Shown: piece by piece, positions 1-9,567 of the stretch
How positions within the stretch are numbered: position 1 is the stretch's first letter
Layout of the letters: every line of letters starts with the position of its first letter
NCBI RefSeq assembly: GCF_000219215.1
Contig: NC_015723.1
Span: 2,356,001-2,420,000, forward strand
Source of the DNA: Cupriavidus necator N-1
GTDB taxonomy: Bacteria > Pseudomonadota > Gammaproteobacteria > Burkholderiales > Burkholderiaceae
Reading direction: 5' to 3'
DNA: 64,000 nucleotides
Translations under genes and position numbers: made by a program
Notes under the pieces: model-generated
What the model was told of the DNA's origin: nothing
Database searches by the model: none
The model's input: only the letters and a program-made list of their open reading frames with translations

Positions 1-175
1 TCACGATCGGCAGCACCGCGATGGTCTCGCCGCGGGCCAGCGCCGGCGCGCGGCCGACATCCGTCACCGCGCAACCCGCCAGCCACAGTGCCGCGCCCAG
101 CGCGCCGCACCATGCCGCCAGCCGCCTGGCCACCGTCTTGCCCGTCACTGCCGTGGTTTGCTTGTTCATCTTCAT
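1..175 (-). CDS. pelC: PelC outer-membrane lipoprotein (3' part outside window)
   Basis: Only the first 58 codons lie in the window. The start at 175 opens a lipoprotein signal: basic n-region (MKMNKQ), hydrophobic stretch and lipobox LAGC with the acylated Cys near residue 35. It follows pelB by 53 bp on the same strand, which is the position of pelC in pelABCDEFG. In known Pel systems PelC forms a ring of lipoproteins on the inner face of the outer membrane that funnels the cationic polysaccharide to PelB. The assignment rests mainly on the lipobox and gene order, because the conserved C-terminal part is not visible. Confidence 0.75.
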   Translation of the reverse strand, partial: MKMNKQTTAVTGKTVARRLAAWCGALGAALWLAGCAVTDVGRAPALARGETIAVLPIV

Positions 176-228
176 CCCCTTTTCCATGTCCTGTTGTTAC
201 CCGATCCGTGCCATCCGCTGCCGCCGGC

Positions 229-3200
229 TCAGTACAGCCAGCGATAGCGCATTCCCAGTTCCGTCAGCGGCTTGCCACCGTTGCGCGCCGCGGTCTCATG
301 CGAGATATACAGCGCCAGGTGGTCGTTGCCGAACACCGATCCGGCCAGCCCGCCCTGCACGCGGAAGTTCTGCCGTGCGCGCGTGTCGCGCAGCAGCCCC
401 ACTTCACCGAACGGCCGCCACTTGCGTGTGTACTCATCCAGCAGCTCAGTGCCGAAGCCGAACAGCACGCCGGCCTGCGTAAAGCCCTGCGGCATGTAGA
501 ACGCCGGCGTGGCTTCGTCGCCGACCGGCACCAGCGACGCCATGCGCGGCGTCAGGCTGCCGCCGTTGGCGCTGTAGTTGGCATGCGTGCCGACCACACG
601 CACGGTGTAGTCCGGATACGAGGTGCGGATCCTGTAGCCGGCCTCGACGTCATAGACCATGCCATGCCCCAGCGCGCTGCGGTCCTGCCCGCGGAAGCTG
701 CTGTACTCGATGCGCGCGCCGACGAACTCGCGCAGGCTGAAGCGCCAGGTTGCGCCCAGCCCCACCACGTCCTTGGCCCCGCCCACGCGCAGCGGCGCCG
801 ATTCATCGGCCGGCTGGTTCAGCCCGGCCAGGGTGCTGAACTGCAGCCGACCCTGCTGGTTCCACTCGCCGAAGAAGCGCGCGGTCGCCATCGTGTCCAG
901 TCCCTCGCGGTAGCCTGCAGTGGCACGCCAGCGCTTGCTGTTGTCGCGATAACCCAGCGACAGGTCGGCGCGCCGGTCGGACGACGGCACGTTCACCAGC
1001 TGCTGGGGGTCGGTGCTGCGCTGGTCGCGCCAGGTGCCGCGCAGGTTCAGGTCATACCCGTCCCACAGGCGCACGCCACCCGCGAGGCTGCCTTCGGTAT
1101 ATTCCAGCGGCTTCTGGTGCATGAAGCTCACGCGCGGCTCGATCGCCTGGGCGTTGTAGAGCAGCGTCTCCTGCAAGGTGTCCTGCAGCGTGTCGTCGGA
1201 ACGGGCCCGCTCCTGGGTCTCGAAGGCCAGCGTCTGCGCGGCGCCGATGCGGTTCAGTTGCTGGTTGGCCTCGATCTGGTTGGCCACCGGCACGCGGCCG
1301 GCCTGGCGCTCCAGGATGCGGTCCAGGCTGTTCATGTCCTGCTGGTCCAGCGCTATCGCCACCTCGGCATAGGCCGGGCGCTGCAGCCGGTTGACATACT
1401 GGCGGGCCAGCCAGCCGCGCGCCAGTTCGTTGGATTCCGCGGACATCGCCCAGGCCAAAGCGGCATCGCGACCGGCCGCGGACAGCGCGGCATCGCGGCG
1501 GGCCGCGTTGCGCACGACCTCCGCGGGCGCAGTTGCCGCCTCATGCAGCGGCGGCAGCCCGGCCACCTCGCCCAACTGCGACGGCGCGCCCGCCATCGGC
1601 AGCGCCAGTTCGCGCGCCGCGGTGGAAGCGCGGTCCGCGCGCAGCATCTGGATCACCAGCGCGCGCGAGACATCGCCCGAGGCAAAGATCTGCCCCAGCG
1701 CCACGGTCTGGCGGCGCAGGTCCGCGCGCGAAGGCGCGCCGGACTCGTTCTCGTACTCCTCGTCGCCGTCGGTGTTGTCGGGCCTCAGCCTGGCATAGCG
1801 CACCCCGCCCTGGGACCAGCCGTGGTGCAGGTCGATCCAGGCCTGGCGGCGCACGCGCCAGGCCATGTCGGTCTGGCCGATGGTTTCATAGGCATCGGCC
1901 ATCAGGCTGAGCCAGAGCGGATCGGCGCTCTTGCCGTCATTGAGCCTGCGCAGGTAGTGCATGGCCGCGCGCCCGTCCTGGAAGCGCATATGGCCCGCGG
2001 CAAAGGCGCCCCACAGGTCGGGGTTGTCTTCCGCGTCGTCCTTCACCCGGCGCATCACCGCGCGCACCTCGGTAGCGCTGCCCTGGTCGACCAGCGTCCA
2101 CAGCAGCGCCGCCAGGGTTTCGCTGTCGGCATCGCGCAGGCCAGCGGCGTGGCGCAGGTCGGCCAGAGCCAGGTCGCGCTGGCCGGTCACGCGGTAGTAC
2201 TCCGCGCGCCGCATCAGGAAGCGGCTCGACTGCGCTGCCGCCTGGCGCTGCCCGGGCGTCATGTCCCGCAGCAGGCGTTCGATACGCGGGTAGGCATGGG
2301 CACGCGTGTAGTGGTACAGCGCCAGCTCCAGCGATGCCGGCTTGCCGCTGCGGCGCCAGTCGGCCTCGGCGATGCGCCCGGCGTCGATCGGGGTCTTGTC
2401 GTAGTAGGCGATCAGGTTGGAGAAATCCGCCTCCTGCGTGTCGCGGACCTCGTCCAGGCAGTCGTTGCGCGCCGGGCCCGCCGGCATCTGCAGGCAGTGT
2501 TCGTCCTGCGTCTGTGCCGCCGCCAGCATCAGCTGGCGATAGCCGTCCTTGAGCAGGTCGTCGCGCTGGTTCAGCCGCGCCAGCTCGGTAAAGGTGCGCC
2601 AGTAAAGGATGTCTTCCTTCCCGGCCGTGGCACGCGCCGGCAGCATGGCGTCCAGCGCCTGCGCCAGCTTGCCGCGCACATAGAGCAGGTTGGCGAGCTT
2701 GAGGGCATAGGCAGGGCGTGGGCCAAAGCGCTGCTGCAGCTGCGTATAGATCTGGAACGCGCGCTCGTCGTTGCCGGCGCGCTCGGCCAGCGCTGCGTGG
2801 CGCTCCATGATGTCGCGCGCCCTTGGGCCGTGGCTCAGGCCTTCGAGAAAGCGCATGGCCTCTTCCGGTTCGCCCAGGCGTTCGTAGGCCGCCACCACCT
2901 CGTCCACGGTCTTCAGGTCCGAGCCGCCCGCGCGGTGGCGCAGCGCGGCCAGGTAGGCGCGATCGTCGGACAGACCGGGGGCGAGCCGCATCACCGCATC
3001 CCACGCACGCTCGTCGTTGGTGGCGCGGGCATAGTCGAGCCAGCTCTTCAGGGCCACGGCGGGCTGGCGGTTCCATTCGGCCACCTGGGCCAGCCGTTCG
3101 CGCCAGATCGCCTCGCCCGGCAGCCGGCGCACCGCGGTCTCGGCCACGCGCTGCGCCTGGTCGAGCTTGCCGGCCGACAGGAACACGCGATAGGCGAGCT

Positions 3201-4317
3201 CGTAGTCGTCGGCGTTGAACGGCTTGTCGGCTGGCTCCGCCGGTGCTTGCGCGGGAGCAGCAGCTTGCGCCGCAATCTTGCGCGTACCCAGCTGGCCGGA
3301 AGCGGCCAGCGCTTCACGCAAGGCAAGGCCGCGCGGCCCGTCGAGGAAGACCAGGCCGCGCTCGGCCCAAGGCTGGCTGGCGGCGATGCGCCGCACCTCG
3401 GCCTGGCGCGCGGCCAACGCCATGTCCCCGGCATCGCGCATGCGCGCCGAGACCTTCAGCAGCCGCTCCACATAGCGGCTGGCCTGCTCCGGCTTGTTGG
3501 CCGCCAGCGCCAGCTTCGTCAGGTAGCGCAGCACCTCCGGATCGTCCAGCAGCTTGCCTCCGTGGCGCTCGGCCTGCGCCAGCGCTTCGTCCAGCAGGTT
3601 GCCTGACTGCAGCGTCTGCACCGCCTTCAGGAACAGCGCGCGCCGCTCGGCCAGCGTGGTGGCGGCCGCCTGTTGCGCGAACAAGGCGTTGGCGGCGTCG
3701 CGATAATCGCCGCCCGCGATCGCCATATCGGCCAGCTGGCGGTTCCAGAAGGCCGCGTTGTTACGGTCCTGGCTGGCCAGCGCCGCATAGAACTTGCGCA
3801 TGGCGTCCTGGGCGCCCGCCTGGCTGGACTGCGTGGCCAGCGTTTGCAGGTCGGCCAGCCCCCAGCTGCGCCCGGCAGCCTGGTCCAGCAGGCTGCGCAG
3901 CTGCACCAGGTTCTGCTCGCGCTCAGGCGTATCCGGCAGCGCGGCCCAGGCGCGCTGCTGCGCGATCTCGATGCGGGTGCGCAGGATCTGGCCCGACAGG
4001 TCGGTGCCCTGCACCGCCTGCATGCGCGCCAGCATGGCCTGCGCCTCTTCCAGCCGGCCGGTGCGCGCGTATTGTTCGGCCAGCACGCCCATGAAAGCGG
4101 GGTCGTCGGGCGTGACCTTCCACCAGGCTTCGAGGTAGGCCATGGTCAGCCCGTCGATGGTGCGGCCCTGGCCCAGCAGGCGTTCGCGCAGGGTCTCGCG
4201 CGGGAACATCAACGCCAGGCCGATCCCCACCATCGCGGTGAAAGTCAGCACCAGCGCCGGCGGTAGCAGCCGCTCGCGCTCAACCGGCGCAGCGGACTTC
4301 GACTTGTTGCCTGGCAT
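229..4317 (-). CDS. pelB: PelB: TPR-rich outer-membrane porin for Pel polysaccharide export
   Basis: The protein has about 1362 aa, with an N-terminal membrane anchor (LLPPALVLTFTAMVGIGLAL, about residues 17-36), a very long helical tetratricopeptide scaffold, and a C-terminal beta-barrel of roughly the last 350 residues with alternating aromatic strands, ending RYRWLY. The family in Pseudomonas is about 1190 aa, so this one is longer, mostly in the TPR part. It exports Pel across the outer membrane and its TPR region binds PelA. I prefer the ATG at 4317 (MPGNKSK) because it puts the membrane anchor close to the N-terminus; it overlaps the end of pelA by 38 nt, which suggests translational coupling. 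An in-frame start 25 codons upstream is less likely. Confidence 0.88.
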   Translation of the reverse strand: MPGNKSKSAAPVERERLLPPALVLTFTAMVGIGLALMFPRETLRERLLGQGRTIDGLTMAYLEAWWKVTPDDPAFMGVLAEQYARTGRLEEAQAMLARMQAVQGTDLSGQILRTRIEIAQQRAWAALPDTPEREQNLVQLRSLLDQAAGRSWGLADLQTLATQSSQAGAQDAMRKFYAALASQDRNNAAFWNRQLADMAIAGGDYRDAANALFAQQAAATTLAERRALFLKAVQTLQSGNLLDEALAQAERHGGKLLDDPEVLRYLTKLALAANKPEQASRYVERLLKVSARMRDAGDMALAARQAEVRRIAASQPWAERGLVFLDGPRGLALREALAASGQLGTRKIAAQAAAPAQAPAEPADKPFNADDYELAYRVFLSAGKLDQAQRVAETAVRRLPGEAIWRERLAQVAEWNRQPAVALKSWLDYARATNDERAWDAVMRLAPGLSDDRAYLAALRHRAGGSDLKTVDEVVAAYERLGEPEEAMRFLEGLSHGPRARDIMERHAALAERAGNDERAFQIYTQLQQRFGPRPAYALKLANLLYVRGKLAQALDAMLPARATAGKEDILYWRTFTELARLNQRDDLLKDGYRQLMLAAAQTQDEHCLQMPAGPARNDCLDEVRDTQEADFSNLIAYYDKTPIDAGRIAEADWRRSGKPASLELALYHYTRAHAYPRIERLLRDMTPGQRQAAAQSSRFLMRRAEYYRVTGQRDLALADLRHAAGLRDADSETLAALLWTLVDQGSATEVRAVMRRVKDDAEDNPDLWGAFAAGHMRFQDGRAAMHYLRRLNDGKSADPLWLSLMADAYETIGQTDMAWRVRRQAWIDLHHGWSQGGVRYARLRPDNTDGDEEYENESGAPSRADLRRQTVALGQIFASGDVSRALVIQMLRADRASTAARELALPMAGAPSQLGEVAGLPPLHEAATAPAEVVRNAARRDAALSAAGRDAALAWAMSAESNELARGWLARQYVNRLQRPAYAEVAIALDQQDMNSLDRILERQAGRVPVANQIEANQQLNRIGAAQTLAFETQERARSDDTLQDTLQETLLYNAQAIEPRVSFMHQKPLEYTEGSLAGGVRLWDGYDLNLRGTWRDQRSTDPQQLVNVPSSDRRADLSLGYRDNSKRWRATAGYREGLDTMATARFFGEWNQQGRLQFSTLAGLNQPADESAPLRVGGAKDVVGLGATWRFSLREFVGARIEYSSFRGQDRSALGHGMVYDVEAGYRIRTSYPDYTVRVVGTHANYSANGGSLTPRMASLVPVGDEATPAFYMPQGFTQAGVLFGFGTELLDEYTRKWRPFGEVGLLRDTRARQNFRVQGGLAGSVFGNDHLALYISHETAARNGGKPLTELGMRYRWLY

Positions 4318-7234
4318 GGTTCGGATCGGTGACGGGTGCGGTGTCCACGCGCAGCGTGTCGCGCTCGCGGACGGCCTGTACGGGCTTGCCATCGACGCTC
4401 ACACGGCAGTTGCCGGCGTTGGCAAGACGGAAGAATGGCTTGAAGTAGCCGCTGAAGGCGAAGCGCGTGACGCCATCGCGCTGCGACCAGTCGCGCACGA
4501 TGCCGTTGGCTTCGGCCAGTTGCGGCGCGGCCGGGGCAGTGACGGTGTCGCGCACGGCAAAGCGCGCATCGCCGCCATCCAGGTGCAGGTAGACGCCGCC
4601 GCCCGGTGCCGGCGAGGTGCCGGTCACGCCGTGCGCCGCGCCCACGTCGGGCATGCCCGCGCCGCTCCAGCGCAGGTTGCGCAGGTTGCCGTCGCCGCGC
4701 ACGATCCATTCGGCACCGGTGCTGCCCGGCCCGCCGTCGCCAACGTCCCGCGCCACGGCCATGTCCTGCCAGTCGAGCACCTTGCGCACGTAGTCGGTCG
4801 AGTGCAGCGGCAGCAGCGGCTGCGCCAGCACATAGTCATAGACCTTGCGCAGTGCCTTCAGCGACGCGGCCTTGGTGCCCGAATAGCTGTGGTAGTAGAT
4901 ATTGACCGGCTTGAAGCGATAAGGCTTGTCGGTCAGCTCGTAGGTCTCGATCACGCGTTCGAAGCCGTAGAATGGGCCGTGCCAGAGGTTGGTGTAGACG
5001 TTCTCGTTCTGGTTGGGCGCAAATACCTGGAAGGTGCCGCCGGGCTTGTTGATGCCCAGCGGCGCAATCGCGGTCCAGCTGGGATTGCTGCGCGTGATCA
5101 GCGTATCGCCGCCGTTCATGTTGAGCACGCGCGCCTTGTCGGTCAGGCGCAGCGCCTCGGCCGGCGGCTGGCAGTCGCCCGACCACAGCAGCATGCTGAC
5201 CGGCTTGCCGGCCGGCGCCAGCGTGCGGTTGATGTAGTCGATGGAGCCGCCGATCTCGCGGTTCAGGTCCATGCTGTAGCCGGGGATGCTCAGGTGGAAG
5301 GCCTCGTCGCCCTCGACCACGGCGGCCCCGCTGGATTGCGCTGCCTGCCCTGGCGGTGCCGGCACCGTGCGCGACCATTCGAACGGATGCGAGAAGGTAT
5401 GGCTGGCCACCTCGACATAAGGCTGCGCGAAGATCTTGCGCGCGATCGGCTCAAGCTCGGCGCTGAGCCTGGGGTACATGCCGTCCTTGCTGACTTCGCC
5501 CTGGATCACCGACATCGTCATCGGCAGCCGGTAGCGGTCGAAGATCTCGCGGAACAGCACCTCGCCGGAGAAACCGCCGCCGGGAATCTCGGCGCGCGAG
5601 GCAAAGCCGTCGCCGTCGATATGGATGGTCAGCAGGCGCCGGCCGTTCTCGGTGGTGACATCGGGCACGGGCATGGCGGGCAGGCGCAGCGCCTCGCGCA
5701 GGAAGTCCAGCGGCTGCACCACCCAGCGGCTCTGGGCGTTGCCGTTGCCGCTCTGGCGCACCGCATACGGCCCCAGCACATAGCCGCCCCACGGCGTGAT
5801 CGCGGCGGCGTCATAGGTCAGCGTGCCCGAGCGCAGGCGCAGCAGCGAACGGTAGCCATCGCCGTCCGGCACCTGGATCGCTTCGGCCTGGGTGCGGTCG
5901 GGGGCCACCGGCATCTCGAATCCCATCATCCGGTCCTTGGCCAGCACCTCGACCGGGCCCGACACGCGGCCCTTGACGGTCTTCAGCCCGAAGCTGCGCG
6001 CCACCGCGCCGCTCACGTTGGTGCCGAAGTCGTTGAGGAACACCACCGGCATGCCCTGCGCCATGCGCGCCTGCACCCAGGTATAGAAGCGTCCCGGCTG
6101 CGCCGTGACATTGCCTGACAGGTACACCACCACGCCGGCGTAGCGGTCCGGCCCGATCTCGGGCAGGTCCTCGCTGGTCTCGGCGAAATCCACGCGATAG
6201 CCAAGGTAGTTGAGCGGCATCGAGACAAAGCGCACGCCCTCGGAATCATCGATCGACACGCCGGGGCGGCGCTCCTGCACCACCAGCACGCGCCGGGGCA
6301 GCACCTCGACCTTGCCGATGCCAACCGTCTGCAGCCCGGGATCGGCCACATAGGGCGTGATCCCCAGCGCGCGGATGCGCTGCGCGGTTTCGCGTGCGCA
6401 GCGGCGGTCCGCCGGCGGGCAATAGTCGATGGAGATTACCGGCAGGCGGTACTGCTCGCGGATGGTGCGCGCCTGCGCCAGCAGCCAGTCGCGGTCCGCC
6501 TGCGGCACATTGACATAGCGGCCCTGGGCCTGGTTCCAGCTGCGGAACAGCGATTCGAAGGCAACGGCATAGGCCAGGTCATGCACCTGCGGCAGGATCT
6601 CGAAGCCGCGGTTGAAGACCAGGCGCGCCTCGGGGTAGCGCGCCTTGATGGCGCGGATCACGCGCACCAGCCCGGCTTCCTGCCGCGCGCGCTCGGCGTC
6701 GGTCCTGGCGGCAAGCTGGTAGGAATCGAGGGTATCGAGGAAGAAGCCGCGGAAGCCGCGCTGCCACAGCGGCGCGATCACCTTGTCGACATAGAAGGCG
6801 GGCCAGCCGTCGGCTGCCTGGTCGATGACCGGGGCGTTCCAGGCGTCATTGCGCCCGACGAACCAGGCCTTGGGGATGTCCTTGAAGTAGGGGCGGCTCT
6901 CCAGCACCTCGCCCACGCTGACATAGGCAAACCAGGCGGTGGCCGGCGTCGCCGCCTGGCGCGGGTCGAAGCCGCTGTCGGGCTCGACCACGGCGATGTC
7001 GAAGGCCTGCAGGGCGTCAACCGGCGGCTTGGCGCCGTAGTGCAAGGCGATCGACGGCAAGGATGCCGTCTGCGCCGCGGGCACCGGCGCGGCCGCAGCC
7101 GTCGCCACCCCGAGGGCCAGCGCCAGCGCCAGCGCGATGCCTTGCACCCGCTGCGCCATGCGCATCCCTACCCACCCCGATCGGAACGGCATGCGACCGC
7201 CCCGGCTCCCTTGTGCTTCCTCCAGCTGCTTCAC
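4280..7234 (-). CDS. pelA: PelA: Pel polysaccharide hydrolase/deacetylase
   Basis: This is a 984-aa periplasmic enzyme that trims and partly de-N-acetylates the Pel polymer. After a long n-region and a hydrophobic signal (ALALALALGVATAAAA) comes a TIM-barrel glycosidase-like domain (about residues 55-290, including FFLDTLDSY), a linking region, then a CE4-type deacetylase with an IHIDGDGF motif and metal-binding SHTFSHPF, and a C-terminal beta domain. The order matches Pseudomonas PelA (948 aa). The GTG start at 7234 has a strong GAGGAA ribosome site 8 nt upstream; ATG codons at 7192 and 7165 would give a shorter, more normal signal peptide. It is the first gene of the pel operon and overlaps pelB by 38 nt. 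Confidence 0.9.
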   Translation of the reverse strand: MKQLEEAQGSRGGRMPFRSGWVGMRMAQRVQGIALALALALGVATAAAAPVPAAQTASLPSIALHYGAKPPVDALQAFDIAVVEPDSGFDPRQAATPATAWFAYVSVGEVLESRPYFKDIPKAWFVGRNDAWNAPVIDQAADGWPAFYVDKVIAPLWQRGFRGFFLDTLDSYQLAARTDAERARQEAGLVRVIRAIKARYPEARLVFNRGFEILPQVHDLAYAVAFESLFRSWNQAQGRYVNVPQADRDWLLAQARTIREQYRLPVISIDYCPPADRRCARETAQRIRALGITPYVADPGLQTVGIGKVEVLPRRVLVVQERRPGVSIDDSEGVRFVSMPLNYLGYRVDFAETSEDLPEIGPDRYAGVVVYLSGNVTAQPGRFYTWVQARMAQGMPVVFLNDFGTNVSGAVARSFGLKTVKGRVSGPVEVLAKDRMMGFEMPVAPDRTQAEAIQVPDGDGYRSLLRLRSGTLTYDAAAITPWGGYVLGPYAVRQSGNGNAQSRWVVQPLDFLREALRLPAMPVPDVTTENGRRLLTIHIDGDGFASRAEIPGGGFSGEVLFREIFDRYRLPMTMSVIQGEVSKDGMYPRLSAELEPIARKIFAQPYVEVASHTFSHPFEWSRTVPAPPGQAAQSSGAAVVEGDEAFHLSIPGYSMDLNREIGGSIDYINRTLAPAGKPVSMLLWSGDCQPPAEALRLTDKARVLNMNGGDTLITRSNPSWTAIAPLGINKPGGTFQVFAPNQNENVYTNLWHGPFYGFERVIETYELTDKPYRFKPVNIYYHSYSGTKAASLKALRKVYDYVLAQPLLPLHSTDYVRKVLDWQDMAVARDVGDGGPGSTGAEWIVRGDGNLRNLRWSGAGMPDVGAAHGVTGTSPAPGGGVYLHLDGGDARFAVRDTVTAPAAPQLAEANGIVRDWSQRDGVTRFAFSGYFKPFFRLANAGNCRVSVDGKPVQAVRERDTLRVDTAPVTDPNHARQQVEVRCAG

Positions 7235-7369
7235 AGGCTTGCTTCCTCTTCTCTGCGCACGCCGGCAAGTGCCTCACGCACAACATTTCCTGATGCGGTC
7301 GTCGCCGCCTTGTGTCCGACTGTGGACCTCAGAATCGGAAAAATCCGATGGTATCCGGCAAACGAATGC

Positions 7370-7398
7370 TAGGACAGACGCATGGATCACATTGTCAA
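7370..7398 (-). promoter_or_regulatory. Candidate pel operon promoter
   Basis: On the minus strand a perfect TTGACA (-35) lies at 7398-7393, inside the palindrome ATTGTCAACAAT. The hexamer about 17-18 bp downstream (GTCCTA/TCCTAG) is only a weak -10. It would leave a leader of about 135 nt before the pelA GTG. It is plausible as an activator-dependent or occluded promoter. Confidence 0.3.
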
Positions 7399-8166
7399 CA
7401 ATTGTCCCAACACTGAGACATTGAGCCGGCTCGCGCGTTAACGCGCGCCGCAGCGCCGCAGGGCGCGCGCCAGCCACGCTCGTGGTACGGGCGCACCGCG
7501 AGCGGCCCTCAGCTCAAATGCAAACAACGGAAACAGTCCAGGCCCCGTGCGCGACGGGTGGTGGGGCTGTCCGCAACCGCAATGCCGGACAGCTAGGTTT
7601 GAAACGCCATGATGGATTCCCCGTTCCGATCTTTTATGTATGGGCCCGCATACAGTGAGCGCGCTCATGTATGTCTGTGCATGACGCGAGCGCGGCCACC
7701 GGCCTGGCCTTTATTGCCTGCATAATGATATCTCCGGGCCGCGCCCGCTTCCCCCGAACGCGGTAGGCATTGGCTGCCGTAAGAATTTGTAAAAAAGATG
7801 GCACGCCCATGCACCGGACGGAAGCCATTATGCCCGGGGGCGTGGCATCGCGCTCGCTGACGGTGCACGCACAACCAAATCCGCCAATAGAAAATCAGGG
7901 AATTCACTGAACTGAAGCCGAAGTAGAAAACGCTAACATCTCCTATCGGAACCTCTCATCATGATTAGGCGCTTAGCCTGATTGACACGCCGGGAAAATT
8001 CGGCAGAATGATTCCCACTTGTGCAGCGCCCATGCGGTGTGTCTTTTGGTGTTGTCGTTCCGTGACGTTTTCGGTTGTCACGACAGCGACATATCGAAGT
8101 CATATGGAATGCGCTGGCGGGGAACATAAAAAGGATCCGCTGGGTGCGTTGCACACGGTGTATAAC

Positions 8167-8180
8167 GAGCGTTTTCGCTC
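8167..8180 (+). promoter_or_regulatory. Hairpin in the leader of the cold-shock gene
   Basis: There is a perfect 5-bp stem with a TTTT loop (GAGCG-TTTT-CGCTC), followed by ATTTTGAAATT and then the ribosome site, 27 nt before the start codon. Cold-shock mRNAs of the CspA family are commonly controlled by leader structure. A thermosensor role here is inference. Confidence 0.35.
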
Positions 8181-8207
8181 ATTTTGAAATTCAAGGTTGA
8201 GATAGAT

Positions 8208-8411
8208 ATGGAAACCGGTACCGTTAAGTGGTTCAACGACGCCAAGGGCTTCGGCTTCATCACGCCGGATGAAGGTGGCAATGATCTGTTCGCGCACTTC
8301 TCCGCAATTGAAGGCAATGGCTTCAAGTCGTTGAAGGAAGGCCAGAAGGTACGCTACGTCAAGGCCATGGGCCAGAAGGGCGAGCAAGCCACCAAGATTC
8401 AGGCCCTCTGA
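8208..8411 (+). CDS. cspA: CspA-family cold-shock protein
   Basis: This 67-aa single cold-shock domain protein is an RNA chaperone that binds single-stranded nucleic acid and melts secondary structure. The hallmark start [18 protein letters not shown] contains RNP1 (KGFGFI), and DLFAHFSAI contains the RNP2-like segment. Length is typical. The ATG at 8208 is chosen over an in-frame ATG at 8184 because the family begins exactly here. It is a single-gene unit, with a structured AT-rich leader upstream and an intrinsic terminator downstream. Confidence 0.93.
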   Translation: METGTVKWFNDAKGFGFITPDEGGNDLFAHFSAIEGNGFKSLKEGQKVRYVKAMGQKGEQATKIQAL

Positions 8412-8456
8412 TACCGGTGGAGTCCGGGCCGGTCCAGCGGACCGGCCGGAAGGAAA

Positions 8457-8486
8457 GCCCCGCAGCTTCGGCGCGGGGCTTTTTTA
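8457..8486 (+). terminator. Intrinsic terminator of the cold-shock gene
   Basis: A perfect 7-bp GC stem (GCCCCGC / GCGGGGC) with a 9-nt loop is followed by TTTTTT. A second GC-rich inverted repeat (GGCCGGTCC / GGACCGGCC) lies just before it at about 8428-8446. Confidence 0.85.
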
Positions 8487-8542
8487 TTGGCGCGCCGGCA
8501 CCGGGGCGGTGGAGACTGCGATCCTGCAACGGGTGAAATTGC

Positions 8543-8548
8543 TATAAT
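8543..8548 (+). promoter_or_regulatory. Candidate -10 box (TATAAT) for the hopanoid operon
   Basis: A consensus TATAAT lies 91 nt before the hpnD start, just after the cold-shock terminator. No good -35 hexamer stands 16-18 bp upstream, so an activator or extended element may be needed. Confidence 0.4.
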
Positions 8549-8638
8549 CGGCCGACCCACAACCACCCTCCCGCCAGTGGGCGCGCACGGATGCTGCGCG
8601 GTCAGTGCGGGACGGTATGCAGCGTGTCGAGGAGTTAC

Positions 8639-9508
8639 GTGGCCGGTACTCAAATCGCAACGCAAGACGCCCCTGTCGCCGCCGACCATGGCGGCCAGGC
8701 CGGCCCAGCGGCATCGGCCGGCAGTTCCTTCCATGCCGCGCTGCGCATCCTGCCGTCAGCGCAGCGCCAGGCCATGTTCGAGATCTATGCGTTCTGCCGC
8801 GCGGTCGACGACATCGCCGACGGCAACGCACCGCACGCCGAGCGCCTTGCCGCGCTCGATGCCTGGCGCCACGACATCGCCGCCTGCTACGCCGGCAATC
8901 CGCCTCGCGCCCTGCAGCCGCTGAGCGCGCAGATCCGGGCCTTCCACCTGCAGCAGCAGGATTTCCTCGCCGTGATCGACGGCATGACCATGGACGTGGT
9001 GCAGGACATCCGTGCCCCCGACGCGGCCACCCTCGACCTGTATTGCGATCGTGTCGCCAGCGCTGTCGGCCGGCTGGCGGTGCGCGTGTTCGGCCTGGAA
9101 GAAGCGTGCGGCATCGCGCTTGCGCACCACCTGGGCCGCGCGCTGCAGCTGACCAATATCCTGCGCGATATCGACGAAGACGCTGCCATCGGCCGGCTCT
9201 ACCTGCCGGCGGAAGCGCTGGCCGCGGCCGGCATCGGGGCGGACACGCCCCAGGCCGTGGTGGCCCACCCCGCCGTCGGCCAGGCCTGCGCGGCCGTGGC
9301 GCGCGAGGCCCAGGCGCACTATGACCAGGCCTATGCCATCATGGCGCGCTGCCCATCCCGGCAGGTGCGCTCGCCGCGCATCATGGCCGAGGTCTACCAC
9401 CGCATCCTGGCGCGGCTGCGCACGCAGGGCTGGCGCGCGCCGCGCCAGCGCGTGCGCCTGCCGCGCGCCCAATTGCTCTGGATCGTGCTGCGCCACGCCA
9501 TTGGCTGA
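8639..9508 (+). CDS. hpnD: Presqualene diphosphate synthase HpnD (squalene/phytoene synthase family)
   Basis: The enzyme joins two farnesyl diphosphates to presqualene diphosphate, the first committed step towards squalene and hopanoids. The two Asp-rich substrate-binding motifs are visible: CRAVDDIAD (about residues 53-61) and LRDIDEDA in the second half. Length is 289 aa, normal for HpnD. I choose the GTG at 8639 because GAGGAG lies 4 nt upstream; the in-frame ATG at 8591 lacks a ribosome site. It heads a tight operon with shc and hpnG. hpnC and hpnE, which usually complete squalene synthesis, are not in the window. Confidence 0.88.
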   Translation: MAGTQIATQDAPVAADHGGQAGPAASAGSSFHAALRILPSAQRQAMFEIYAFCRAVDDIADGNAPHAERLAALDAWRHDIAACYAGNPPRALQPLSAQIRAFHLQQQDFLAVIDGMTMDVVQDIRAPDAATLDLYCDRVASAVGRLAVRVFGLEEACGIALAHHLGRALQLTNILRDIDEDAAIGRLYLPAEALAAAGIGADTPQAVVAHPAVGQACAAVAREAQAHYDQAYAIMARCPSRQVRSPRIMAEVYHRILARLRTQGWRAPRQRVRLPRAQLLWIVLRHAIG

Positions 9509-9567
9509 GCGCTGCACCCGATGCATGCCGGGCGCGGCCGCGCCGCGCACCGGCATAAGGAGTCTGC

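Larger units (their letters stand above)
7235..8207. other. Divergent intergenic region between pelA and the cold-shock gene
   Basis: No convincing gene was found in these 973 bp: the short frames lack good ribosome sites and overlap one another. The part near pelA holds a 14-nt hairpin (arms TCGGA/TCCGA, 7335-7348) and a 12-bp palindrome ATTGTCAACAAT (7391-7402). The part near 8208 is more AT-rich and is probably the long leader of the cold-shock gene, ending in a small GAGCG/CGCTC hairpin. Confidence 0.6.

Noticed and set aside
88..3606. Very long open frame opposite pelB
   Set aside because: It is the antisense shadow of a GC-rich gene; its translation is Arg/Ala/His/Gln-rich with no domain, and pelB on the other strand has recognisable structure.
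7438..7907. Several short minus-strand frames between pelA and the cold-shock gene
   Set aside because: No ribosome sites, overlapping one another and lacking GC-biased third positions.
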